Shown here: positions 9,075 through 16,936 of the stretch, piece after piece | How positions within the stretch are numbered: the stretch's first letter is position 1 | Layout of the letters: the number at the start of each line of letters is the position of its first letter | DNA from: Nitrospirota bacterium | Lineage (GTDB): Bacteria > Nitrospirota > Thermodesulfovibrionia > Thermodesulfovibrionales > UBA6898 | Direction: 5' to 3' | Length of the DNA: 58,552 bases | NCBI GenBank assembly: GCA_016217675.1 | Contig: JACRHC010000125.1 | Span: 1 to 58,552, forward strand | Notes under the pieces: model-generated | Database searches by the model: none | What the model was told of the DNA's origin: nothing | Seen by the model: only the letters and a program-made list of their open reading frames with translations | Made by a program: the position numbers and the translations under genes

Positions 9075-10047
9075 TTTTCGCTTTATCCTTCAGAGCCTTC
9101 AGAAGATTCTCCTCAATCTCTTTTCTGCGCCTCTCCTCAAGACTCTTGCGCAGTCTGTCGCGAACATCCTCAAAACCAAGTTGCGTAGGAGGTATCTTCT
9201 CATAGACCCTGGCAATGTGGTATCCGACCCGCGTGCGCACAATACCAGTCAACTGGCCAGCGTCAAGACTGAAAACCACGGTCTCCAGTTCCTCTTCAAG
9301 ACGGCCCCGGTGAACTGCGCCGAGGTCTCCCCCCTTTACCCTCCAGTCATCCATCGAGTATTTTTCGGCAAGAGCGGAAAAATCTTCACCGGCCTGGGCC
9401 CTGGCAAGTACGTCCTGGGCAAGCTTTTCCTGCTTCTCTTTCTCCTCTGTACTGGCAGAGGGGTCAACCTTGATCAGAATGTGCAGGACCTTTACCGTTT
9501 CCGGCCGCAGAAAGTCCTTCTTGTTCTGCTCGTAATAGGCGAGGAGCATCTCTTCAGTCGGTACAGACTTCCGGATAATTTCAGTATTGACAAAGTCAGC
9601 GACAATAAGATTTTTCTCGATCTCCTTCTGGAGTGTTTCGGGTGTATAACCCATGTTCTGCAGGGTATCAACATAGTCTTTGTCGCTTCTGAAACGAGAC
9701 CTTGTCCGTGTCATCGCAGCCTTCAGCGCCTCGCTGTCGACCTCTTTGCCCATGCGCCGGAATTCCTGATAATAGAGCTCCCGCTTGATCAACTCATCCA
9801 GTGCCTGGCTGCGCAGCATCTTTTCCTTTTCAGGACTGAGCACCGAATGATAGACGCCTCCGGAGATGATCTCATTTCTGACACCCTTGAGCTGTCGCTC
9901 CGTCAGCGGCGCGCCATTGACCCTCGCCGCAACCCCGTCATTAGCCTGCAGATCTGAAACAGTGCAGCAGAAAAAAAGCAGTGGGAGCAGGAGAAACCTT
10001 CTCGAATCAACAAGCTTCTGCATAAACGCCATGTAAATTCTTTTCAT
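9061..10047 (-). CDS. Periplasmic parvulin-type peptidyl-prolyl isomerase (SurA/PrsA-like)
   Basis: The product is 328 aa. A signal sequence (about residues 14-35) precedes a SurA_N-like helical segment (VNGAPLTERQLKGVRNEII). A PpiC rotamase domain follows at about residues 180-290, with VKVLHILIK, FSALAEKYS, GGDLG and VGYHIARVYE; the C-terminal tail is basic and helical. It catalyses prolyl cis-trans isomerisation and/or acts as a chaperone for exported proteins. Its ATG overlaps the TGA of the beta-barrel gene (ATGA), so it is made with the barrel, consistent with a dedicated chaperone for barrel or cytochrome folding. Similar PPIase plus NHL plus multihaem groupings are known near extracellular cytochrome genes in Geobacter; I recall this without checking. 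Confidence 0.93.
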   Translation of the reverse strand: MKRIYMAFMQKLVDSRRFLLLPLLFFCCTVSDLQANDGVAARVNGAPLTERQLKGVRNEIISGGVYHSVLSPEKEKMLRSQALDELIKRELYYQEFRRMGKEVDSEALKAAMTRTRSRFRSDKDYVDTLQNMGYTPETLQKEIEKNLIVADFVNTEIIRKSVPTEEMLLAYYEQNKKDFLRPETVKVLHILIKVDPSASTEEKEKQEKLAQDVLARAQAGEDFSALAEKYSMDDWRVKGGDLGAVHRGRLEEELETVVFSLDAGQLTGIVRTRVGYHIARVYEKIPPTQLGFEDVRDRLRKSLEERRRKEIEENLLKALKDKAKIEIY

Positions 10048-12137
10048 CGCAGGAATGTCCTGAACTGCCTGCTGACCTTGAGGAACAGCCTGTGGTCTGT
10101 CCTCTTCATGTTGTCTGCCTCGTCAGTCTTTTTCATCTCGTATTCTCCTCTAAACATCAATTCGCGGTACCACCAGTTCAAACTGCTGAAGAGCTTCGTC
10201 CCCGATGTATCCGAGGTGATATCGCGATTGTATGAGACACCTATGCTGAATGCCAGATTCCTGAGCAGGGAAATACCGTAATAGGCATGGAAACCATAGG
10301 ATTGCGACTTGCTGCTGCCGGTGGAATCGCTCTTCCTCTCCATGCGGCTGACCGAGGCATTGACATTGAGACTATGCCTGTTATAGGTCCAATTCGATCC
10401 AACGGTCAATGTGTCGCCAGTCTGACGGGTCGTATCTCCTGCGTTGTCAGTAGACAGGCTATGAGTGTAAAGGGCATTAACTGTCCAATGTGACGAGATC
10501 GTCCCGACAGCGTTGAGCGACAGGCGATGCCCCTGCGATGTCGTCTTTTCGGTCGTACCGTTCACAGAGTCTGACCACGTAGAGGACTCGGCATTATATG
10601 CATATTCTCCATTGATCACAAAGCGGCTCCATCGGGTGGTCGAAAATGCCAAACTGAGACCGTAGGGTGTACTGTCGTCCGAAACCCCTACATAGACACC
10701 TCCCGAGAGGACAAGACCTTTAATACCGATATACCGCAGATTCTGAGAAATACTGAGCTGGTAACTATCGGAAACAAGAGTCTGAGATCTCATTGAGGAA
10801 TCGCCAAAAAGGGAGCCTGATCTCAGTGAAGAAGATGCAGTCGAGTCGATTTTATTGTAGGATGCTGTGAGCGAGGTCGAAGAATAGAGGGCAGGCGTTA
10901 TCACCGAGCTCATCACACCTGCAGCCCTCGTCATATAGGAGGTGACATCATCAGCATTCAGATAATCTATTCCAATCGAGGCCGTAATAAGAGTGTCCGC
11001 ACTCTTTCTGAAATCACGGGCAGCCTTGGAACTGATCCTGAACTCCGAAACACCATTGGTAGTTACATATTCAGCTCTGTTGTCAATAATAACAAGCTTC
11101 ACCTCATTATGTGTTTCAAGGACCACCTTGTCTGTCTTCTCTGATGAGGACGCCTCGCTTCCCGTGCCGGTAGAGTCACTCGCATATCTGCTGTAATCGA
11201 GTGTGTACTGGTATTTTGCCCCTCCCATTCTGAAGCGCAGGTCAAGGAGTGAAGACTCTACCCTGGCCTTCGGCGTATCGTAAATATATTTATCATAATC
11301 GAAATTGATATAGGGGAAGGGAATATTGAAGCCGGCATACGGACGCTTTATCTGCTGATTTCTCTGGTTGTTTTGATTGACATTATTATCGTCATCATCA
11401 TTGCCATTGCCATTGCCATTGCCATTGCCATTGCCATTGCCATTGCCATTGCCATTGCCATTGCCATTGCCATTGCCATTGCCATTGCCATTGCCATTGC
11501 TGTTGTTATTATTATTATTGTTATTGTTGTTATTGTTATTATTATTGTCCTGTTGCTGCTGACCATATTTATTACGCGACGGCACCTCATAAATGCTCTT
11601 TACGTCGACAAAACGGCCCTCTGAAAAAAACTTGAAATAGACCGGGAGATAATAGCCCATACTTATACCGTAGTTCGTGTACGTAAAATCAGCCCCGGTA
11701 TACATCGAGTAATGCAACTTGATCGGCCTGGGCATATAAAGCATCCAGCGATAGCCCGGATTCTTCACATTGTTGATCTGGTTCAGCAGATTGAGACTCA
11801 CATCAAAACCCGCCATTTTATGGCTATCGCCCCCTGGCTCATAGGACCTGTTCACAAACATTCCCCTCACGCCAAAGATAGCAAGTCTCGGATCGACAAT
11901 CGGGCCGGCAACACCAAGCTCGACATTCTCGGTCAGAGACGCCTGAGGTTCGTCCTCTGCATCAGTCCATCGTCTTTCATACTCAATACTGATTATGCCG
12001 GTTAGAGCTATCCTCTTCGGAAGAGCCATCTGTCGTGCCTCGGCAGGACTTGAAGGGAGAAACAGGGACAGCAGCAGAACCAATGCTGACAAGCAAACAG
12101 CTGGCGACAATACAACTCCTTTCAGCCGCTGCAACAT
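10044..12137 (-). CDS. Outer-membrane beta-barrel protein with Asn and Gly-Asn low-complexity tract
   Basis: The product is 697 aa from the ATG at 12137, which gives a clean signal peptide (MLQRLKGVVLSP to PAEA); an in-frame ATG at 12215 would add 26 residues ahead of it and lacks a good ribosome site. The rest alternates polar and hydrophobic/aromatic residues in strand-sized stretches (LHYSMYTGADFTYTNYG, YQYTLDYSRYA, SLNAVGTISSHWTVNALY), typical of a large barrel of perhaps 20 or more strands. About residues 194-246 are a poly-Asn then (Gly-Asn) tract flanked by QQQQ and DDDD, probably an exposed loop. There are no haem motifs. As first gene of a cytochrome operon it is the likely sheath (MtrB/OmbB-like role, inferred) of a porin-cytochrome conduit. 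Confidence 0.85.
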   Translation of the reverse strand: MLQRLKGVVLSPAVCLSALVLLLSLFLPSSPAEARQMALPKRIALTGIISIEYERRWTDAEDEPQASLTENVELGVAGPIVDPRLAIFGVRGMFVNRSYEPGGDSHKMAGFDVSLNLLNQINNVKNPGYRWMLYMPRPIKLHYSMYTGADFTYTNYGISMGYYLPVYFKFFSEGRFVDVKSIYEVPSRNKYGQQQQDNNNNNNNNNNNNNNNSNGNGNGNGNGNGNGNGNGNGNGNGNGNGNGNGNDDDDNNVNQNNQRNQQIKRPYAGFNIPFPYINFDYDKYIYDTPKARVESSLLDLRFRMGGAKYQYTLDYSRYASDSTGTGSEASSSEKTDKVVLETHNEVKLVIIDNRAEYVTTNGVSEFRISSKAARDFRKSADTLITASIGIDYLNADDVTSYMTRAAGVMSSVITPALYSSTSLTASYNKIDSTASSSLRSGSLFGDSSMRSQTLVSDSYQLSISQNLRYIGIKGLVLSGGVYVGVSDDSTPYGLSLAFSTTRWSRFVINGEYAYNAESSTWSDSVNGTTEKTTSQGHRLSLNAVGTISSHWTVNALYTHSLSTDNAGDTTRQTGDTLTVGSNWTYNRHSLNVNASVSRMERKSDSTGSSKSQSYGFHAYYGISLLRNLAFSIGVSYNRDITSDTSGTKLFSSLNWWYRELMFRGEYEMKKTDEADNMKRTDHRLFLKVSRQFRTFLR
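11401..11500 (+). repeat. Hexanucleotide microsatellite (TTGCCA)16 encoding (Gly-Asn)n
   Basis: Sixteen perfect tandem copies of TTGCCA run from 11401 to 11496, with a partial unit to 11500; the minus-strand coding sense alternates Asn (AAT) and Gly (GGC). It is flanked on the N-terminal side of the protein by an Asn-codon run (about 11501-11560). Because the unit is six bases, slippage changes protein length by two residues without breaking the frame. Confidence 0.95.
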
Positions 12138-12367
12138 CAGAGCAGGGCCTCCAATTCTTCCAATACCCAATGCGACACCATATTGCCTTGCGAAACTCTC
12201 CTCTTGCTTTTCCATCTGATGGGAAAACCTCTAATGAGGACGTCAAAACGCATGCTTTTACATCTATTTAAAATAACATATCTCTGGATTAAAAAAATAC
12301 GATAAATGCATGAAATATAATTCATTTTTTTGGCCTTAAGAGCCTGTTGCCGCAAACATGAAATTTG

Positions 12368-12394
12368 CCCTTCGACAGGCTCAGGACGAACGGC
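12368..12394. repeat. Interspersed intergenic repeat (CCTTCGACAGGCTCAGGACG type)
   Basis: The sequence CCTTCGACAGGCTCAGGACG followed by AACGG matches a short repeat that I recognise from many bacterial genomes, where its reverse translation gives the spurious peptide VRPEPVEG. Only one copy is seen in this window. Its function is unknown. Confidence 0.6.
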
Positions 12395-12493
12395 GATAGG
12401 GATGGTAAAAAAAGTTATCTGCTCATATTTTTCTCGCACGTTACGCTTACTGTAAGCAATTTTAATGCCATCAAAAAGCATTTCTTTCTTTTT

Positions 12494-12523
12494 TTGACAC
12501 AGGCATGCAGAGACTGATATCAT
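12494..12523 (+). promoter_or_regulatory. Sigma70-type promoter for the SUMF-like gene
   Basis: A perfect TTGACA (12494-12499) is followed after 18 bases by TATCAT (12518-12523, 5 of 6 consensus). The predicted transcript would begin around 12529-12531, at or next to the ATG at 12531, so the message may be leaderless; no ribosome-binding site is visible before that ATG. Confidence 0.6.
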
Positions 12524-12530
12524 TACGGGC

Positions 12531-13457
12531 ATGATTGACATGATCTCTTTTCCCAGGATCTTGCCCCTTCGGTATTTTCTACGGCTTATGGCGATTTTTT
12601 TTGTTTCTTATCATATTTCAATAAGTTGTCCGACATTTGCGGCTGTTGTCCCCTCCTCAGCAAAAAACCCGGTCATGGTTATGGTGCCGGAGGGGGAATT
12701 CTTCATGGGCAGTCAAGACTCACTCAATGCCCAGCCACAGGAAACACCCCGTCACCGGGTGCACATAGAACCTTTTCTCATAGACTCCCTTGAGGTCTCA
12801 AATGAAGCTTTTGCTGCATTTTTGAATAGCGAGATGAAAAACAAGAAGGATGGAGTTTCCCGTGAAAAATGGATAGTCATTCGGAATGACCTTTCCCTGT
12901 CCTCAAAGGCTGATTGGTGGCCCGCAGAAATTCAGTACGACGGTAAGCAGTACCTTCCGGTGGCAGGGTGGCACGACTATCCTGTCCTGAGCGTGAGCTG
13001 GTATGCTGCCGAGGCTTACTGCGCCTGGCGGGGAGGCCGTCTGCCGACTGAGGCTGAATGGGAAAAGGCAGCGCGCGGCGGCCTTACAGACCGCCTCTAC
13101 CCCTGGGGCAATGAGCAGCCGACTGACGGCATCGTTTTCAAGCGAACCTGGCCGAACAACTACTTTCCTGCGCCGGTAGAAAGAATTGGAAGTTATCTGC
13201 CGAACAACTATGGCATTTTCCATATGGCCGGCAACGTAGCTGAATGGTGCTCTGACTGGTATGATCGTGATTATTACAGGAAATCACCGGAGAGGAATCC
13301 GAAAGGACCGGACTCAGGTCAGCTCAAGGTGGTTCGCGGCGGTTCCTGGGCCAGCAATGAAACCGCTCTGCGCGTGGCGTTCAGAAACCATAGTGCTCCT
13401 GCCTATCTTAACAGCGGCGTTGGATTCAGATGCGTGAAAGATGCAGGAAAACCGTAA
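12531..13457 (+). CDS. Exported SUMF1/FGE-domain protein lacking the catalytic cysteines
   Basis: The product is 308 aa with an N-terminal hydrophobic/signal segment (about residues 12-38). A complete formylglycine-generating-enzyme-like domain (PF03781) follows: MVPEGEFFMGS, VSNEAFAAFLN, WEKAARGG, LYPWGNEQP, AGNVAEWCSDWYD, VVRGGSWASN and GVGFRCV. In true FGE the active cysteines lie a few residues after the GGS motif; here that stretch reads GGSWASNETALRVAF without cysteine, so sulfatase activation is unlikely and a structural or ligand-binding role (C-type-lectin fold) is more probable. The start is the ATG just after a strong promoter. The end overlaps the next gene by 17 bases, so the two are probably co-transcribed. 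Confidence 0.85.
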   Translation: MIDMISFPRILPLRYFLRLMAIFFVSYHISISCPTFAAVVPSSAKNPVMVMVPEGEFFMGSQDSLNAQPQETPRHRVHIEPFLIDSLEVSNEAFAAFLNSEMKNKKDGVSREKWIVIRNDLSLSSKADWWPAEIQYDGKQYLPVAGWHDYPVLSVSWYAAEAYCAWRGGRLPTEAEWEKAARGGLTDRLYPWGNEQPTDGIVFKRTWPNNYFPAPVERIGSYLPNNYGIFHMAGNVAEWCSDWYDRDYYRKSPERNPKGPDSGQLKVVRGGSWASNETALRVAFRNHSAPAYLNSGVGFRCVKDAGKP

Positions 13458-15135
13458 AGAACTCATCGGACTGCTCACCCTCCTTGTCGTATTAGGCCTC
13501 CTGTATACACATCCTGTTTATGATCCTGACTTCTGGTGGCACCTTAGAGGGGGTGAGTGGATATGGAAGAACTTGTCGATCCCAGTGGCAGATACATTTT
13601 CTTTCACGACCTATAACGGCACAGTCTCACCAGCAGATGAGATCAGGACCCGGTATATTCTGAGTCAATACTGGCTGAGCCAGCCGGTCTTCTATCTGTC
13701 GTGGAGGTGGCTTGGCCCCCTTGGCGTCATTCTCCTGAGGGCCGGGCTCCTGCTCCTTTCCGTGTTCGCGCTCTTCAGGTTCCTGATACGGAAGAAGACA
13801 GAATTTTCCGTTGCGTTATCTCTTTCAGCCCTGACAGGCCTCCATCTCGCCATCTTTACCGGAGAGCGTCCCCAGCTTTTTTCGTTCCTTTTTTCGGTCC
13901 TCTTTCTCTCTGGCATCGAGTATCTGAGGGCAGGAGAGGGTGAGCCGAAGACCAGGCAAAGGCTTATATTTTTATTGCCCCTGCTCACCCTGGTCTGGGC
14001 AAACATGCATTCCTCTGCCATGGTCGCCTGGATCATCGGGCTTCCGTATCTGATTTATTTTCTTCATCGGCAGCTTACTGACAGACAGGAGCAGCGCAAA
14101 TGGCGTAATCTGACCATTATTGTCGGCATCAGTCTTGCGATCACGCTGCTGAACCCAAACACCTATCACGGATTTTTTCTTACCTTCAATCTCTTTCAGT
14201 CAAAACATCTGAGCATGAATACGGAATTCATGTCTCCTTTTCTGCAGATGAAGGATATGCGTCTGATCTACCCTTCGTATCTCATACTCCTTGTCGTGAC
14301 AGCCTTCATGATCTTTTCACGTCACGCCCTGCTTCTTCACCGTGTCCTAACCGTCATTTTTCTCGGCATGTCTCTGACAGCAATGAGGTTTACCCCCTTC
14401 TTTGTCCTGCTCGCACCAATGCTGATCGGCCCGGGCCTGCAGCAGGCAGTTAGCAGGTCAAGGCGCAGAGTCGAAATTGTGCTCATTATTCTCGCAGCGG
14501 CTGCCTGCCTATTGCAGCTCAGCCAGTCCAGATCTGAGCTGCTCACACAGGGAGTGAACCACGGGGATTTCCCTCAGCAGGCAGTCAAATTTTTAAAGGT
14601 AAACAATCCGCAGGGGCACATGTTCAATCTCTTTGAGTGGGGGGGATATCTTCAATGGCATCTGCCTGAAAAAAAGACCTTTATCGACAGCAGGGCTCTG
14701 AGGCTCGCTGTGTACGAAGACTATGATGCCATTATAGCGCCTTCACCGGTACGGCCGTTGTGGCGAGACCTGCTGGATACGTACCGCATCGACATAATTC
14801 TGATCTCAGGGGTGAGGAGCGAACTGGTTTATATGCTCCTCAAAGACCCTGACTGGGAGCCTGTTTACGCTGATCAGATCTCAGTCATTTTTCTGAGAAA
14901 GCCTCATAATCTGGTTGCTGTACCTGCTGCAGTCGTCCTCGAGAAGATTACAGAGTCGCTGAGCAGGCTGGTGAGCGAGGACCCGGAAAATATAACGTGG
15001 ATAAAACGACTTGCTGCTGCATACTATCACAGGAAGGATTACAGAAACGCACTGCTTTTTTACCAAAAGGCCCTTGCGTTAAGCCCTGATGATCCTTATC
15101 TCCTGCAGATGACAGGCCTCCTGAAAAACCGCTAA
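13441..15135 (+). CDS. Polytopic GT-C-like membrane protein with C-terminal TPR (paralogue 1)
   Basis: The product is 564 aa. One N-terminal helix is followed by a conserved loop with Asp28, Asp30 and His34 (YDPDFWWHLRGGEW), then FSFTT and YWLSQP, then about 8-9 further membrane helices with VWANMH and LLNPNTYH. A soluble C-terminal part carries WGGYLQW, FIDSRAL and one or two TPR-like helices (YRNALLFYQKALALSPDD). An acidic first extracytoplasmic loop followed by many helices is typical of GT-C glycosyltransferases that use lipid-linked sugars; that assignment is structural inference, as I do not recognise a named family. Homologues lie at 15146, 17887, 21868, 34861 and, as a fragment, 30307. 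It overlaps the SUMF-like gene and converges on the next paralogue with a 10-base gap. Confidence 0.85.
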   Translation: MQENRKELIGLLTLLVVLGLLYTHPVYDPDFWWHLRGGEWIWKNLSIPVADTFSFTTYNGTVSPADEIRTRYILSQYWLSQPVFYLSWRWLGPLGVILLRAGLLLLSVFALFRFLIRKKTEFSVALSLSALTGLHLAIFTGERPQLFSFLFSVLFLSGIEYLRAGEGEPKTRQRLIFLLPLLTLVWANMHSSAMVAWIIGLPYLIYFLHRQLTDRQEQRKWRNLTIIVGISLAITLLNPNTYHGFFLTFNLFQSKHLSMNTEFMSPFLQMKDMRLIYPSYLILLVVTAFMIFSRHALLLHRVLTVIFLGMSLTAMRFTPFFVLLAPMLIGPGLQQAVSRSRRRVEIVLIILAAAACLLQLSQSRSELLTQGVNHGDFPQQAVKFLKVNNPQGHMFNLFEWGGYLQWHLPEKKTFIDSRALRLAVYEDYDAIIAPSPVRPLWRDLLDTYRIDIILISGVRSELVYMLLKDPDWEPVYADQISVIFLRKPHNLVAVPAAVVLEKITESLSRLVSEDPENITWIKRLAAAYYHRKDYRNALLFYQKALALSPDDPYLLQMTGLLKNR

Positions 15136-15145
15136 TATCCCTGCA

Positions 15146-16828
15146 TCAGAGGGATTCAGAAAGATTATAGTATTGCTTCGCTTCATCAGGCCTGTTCAGA
15201 AGCCGGTAAAGATCGGCAATAATCCTCGCGTTCCGTTTCTGTTCCGCTGCCGTTGCATAGGTATGCAGCCTGCCGATGGCGTCGATCAGCGCTATCTCCT
15301 TTGGCAGGGAATGGGCACGGATAAGGTCGTCATTCTGCCCCCCCTTCTTCAGATACACGAGCGAGACCTTGTCCCGGAAAACGAGGCTCCACTGGTCGTC
15401 CCGATACAGCCGTTGTACTATGCCGCAGTAATCCCTCATGTGAGGTGTTACAGAAGGGACGAGAATGATCTCTATGGTGAAGGCATCAAGATAGGCCTTC
15501 CAGAGCGGTACGCCCTGAAAAAGGTTCTCAGAGCCTAACAGGATATAGGCATGCACTGTCTCAATATCGTCCATAAGCCTTCGGCCATCATGGAACACCT
15601 TGTATTCCGGGGCATGGACCATAAGATAACCGCCCCAGTCAGAAAAGTTGAAGAGGTTGCCTCTTGGCTTTGTTGTATTGAGAAATTGTGCGCTCTCCTG
15701 CGGAAACATATCATCAAGAGAATAATTAAACAGAAACTGCCTGTTCTGTCCAACCGTGAAAAGGACGACCGCAATGCTCAGGGCTGCGGCTGCGCGCACT
15801 GCTTTTCTGAAACGAATACCCAATAAATCACTCAGTTCTGCTGCTGTAAAGGGAATGAGAAGGAGAAAGAAAAATATGATTCGCTGGACCATAACGGCAA
15901 AGACACCAAAAAACAGGAGGGCAAGGACCCTCTCTATGGCCATCGAGCGGAGCCTGAGCATGACCGTAATCAAGGCAAGGACCAGGGCCAACCAGAAGGT
16001 TGGATTATATGCCCCTGACAGTTGTGCCGTCTGCCAGGCCGGCATCATCTCTGCCACATATTTGAACTGCACACCTCCTGTCACCTCATGATAGAGGCCC
16101 TGGAAGACCTTGTATGTGTTGGGATTAATAAGAGTTATCAAAACAGCTGCGCCATAGGAGGCAACAAGAGATAGGGAACTTCTGCCCTGAACAGATCTCC
16201 ATAAGGCAGGGCCAAGATATATCAGGATAAGAATAACCCCCATAACATAACCGCCATGCATATTCGCCCAAAGCAGCATTAAGGAACAGAGCAGCAAGAT
16301 GGCACGTCTGCGCGCCCTGTTCTCAGAAGAAGTTCTGAGATATTCGAGAAGTTGTGCTGCCAAGGGGAAAAAGAGGAAGGAAAAGTAGTGCGGTCTGTCC
16401 CCCATATTCCTTATAAAAAATCCTACCAGGATAAGGGATACAATAATGATCGAAAAACGCACACGAAGCCGCTGCATCCAGAGGTGAAGGACAAGGAGGA
16501 CCAACGCCACCATCAGGGCCCTCATCATCACAAGACCTGGAACGCCGAAGGTGTCATGAACAAGGTATAACAGGGGCTGGCTCAGCCAATAGCCCTTCAT
16601 GATCAGATCATGCCGCACCGAATGAGGTCTTACCGGGTCTTTTGTCTGGGCTGTATAGGAAAAGACGTCCACCTCAGGTATGGCGTGGTTCCGCCAGATC
16701 CATTCACCAGTTTTAATGTGCCAAAAGGTGTCGCCTTCAAGAACAGGGCCGGTCGATGCAGCAAGAAAAAGAACAAGCATCAGAAAAATCGCAGTCCGCT
16801 GGGCAATCACGTTCATGCAGCGTATCAT
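15146..16828 (-). CDS. Polytopic GT-C-like membrane protein (paralogue 2)
   Basis: The product is about 560 aa from the ATG at 16828; a longer frame to 16897 adds a non-membrane tail and neither start has a clear ribosome site. It keeps the family signature: first helix, then EGDTFWHIKTGEWIW (Glu31, Asp33, His37), FSYTA, YWLSQP, about ten helices, LWANMHGG, LINPNTYK, then the soluble part with WGGYLMVH and HDGRRL and a short C-terminal helical tail (NARIIADLYRLLNRPDEAKQYY) resembling one TPR. As in paralogue 1, a GT-C-type transferase or lipid-linked-sugar protein is the likely role. It lies downstream of the stand-alone tetrahaem gene on the same strand, separated by a terminator-like hairpin. 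Confidence 0.83.
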   Translation of the reverse strand: MIRCMNVIAQRTAIFLMLVLFLAASTGPVLEGDTFWHIKTGEWIWRNHAIPEVDVFSYTAQTKDPVRPHSVRHDLIMKGYWLSQPLLYLVHDTFGVPGLVMMRALMVALVLLVLHLWMQRLRVRFSIIIVSLILVGFFIRNMGDRPHYFSFLFFPLAAQLLEYLRTSSENRARRRAILLLCSLMLLWANMHGGYVMGVILILIYLGPALWRSVQGRSSLSLVASYGAAVLITLINPNTYKVFQGLYHEVTGGVQFKYVAEMMPAWQTAQLSGAYNPTFWLALVLALITVMLRLRSMAIERVLALLFFGVFAVMVQRIIFFFLLLIPFTAAELSDLLGIRFRKAVRAAAALSIAVVLFTVGQNRQFLFNYSLDDMFPQESAQFLNTTKPRGNLFNFSDWGGYLMVHAPEYKVFHDGRRLMDDIETVHAYILLGSENLFQGVPLWKAYLDAFTIEIILVPSVTPHMRDYCGIVQRLYRDDQWSLVFRDKVSLVYLKKGGQNDDLIRAHSLPKEIALIDAIGRLHTYATAAEQKRNARIIADLYRLLNRPDEAKQYYNLSESL

Positions 16829-16889
16829 AGCAGAAGGCCGGTATGTATGGCAAAATCGAGGGTTTTCGATTGAAAAAGAGAAAATATAA

Positions 16890-16911
16890 GGGGGCATGTT
16901 GCCATGCCCCC
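16890..16911 (-). terminator. Hairpin downstream of the stand-alone tetrahaem gene
   Basis: GGGGGCATG (16890-16898) pairs perfectly with CATGCCCCC (16903-16911) around a 4-base loop. On the minus strand it is followed by a T-rich tail (TTATATTTTCTCTTTTT). A 14-base perfect palindrome TTAGAAGCTTCTAA (16919-16932) sits between it and the stop codon. Together they make a rho-independent terminator for the cytochrome gene likely. Confidence 0.75.
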
Positions 16912-16936
16912 TTATGCCTTAGAAGCTTCTAAAATC

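Larger units (their letters stand above)
12138..12530. other. Divergent control region between barrel operon and SUMF-like gene
   Basis: This 393-base stretch separates the minus-strand conduit operon from the plus-strand SUMF-like gene. It contains an interspersed repeat at 12368-12394 and a plus-strand promoter at 12494-12523, both listed separately. I could not fix a convincing minus-strand promoter for the conduit operon. An in-frame extension of the barrel gene (to 12215) is possible but unlikely. Confidence 0.5.

Noticed and set aside
11373..11624. Alternating Ile-Ala and Leu-Pro rich frames over the TTGCCA microsatellite, resembling small membrane peptides
   Set aside because: They come from translating the repeat in the wrong frames; the Gly-Asn frame belongs to a 697-residue barrel protein.
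12531..13457. SUMF-like protein as the variable protein of a diversity-generating retroelement
   Set aside because: No reverse transcriptase, template repeat or second copy of the C-terminal segment is in the window.
16919..16932. TTAGAAGCTTCTAA palindrome as a regulator binding site
   Set aside because: It lies just after a stop codon and before a clear terminator hairpin, so it is more likely part of the transcript end; kept only as a note there.
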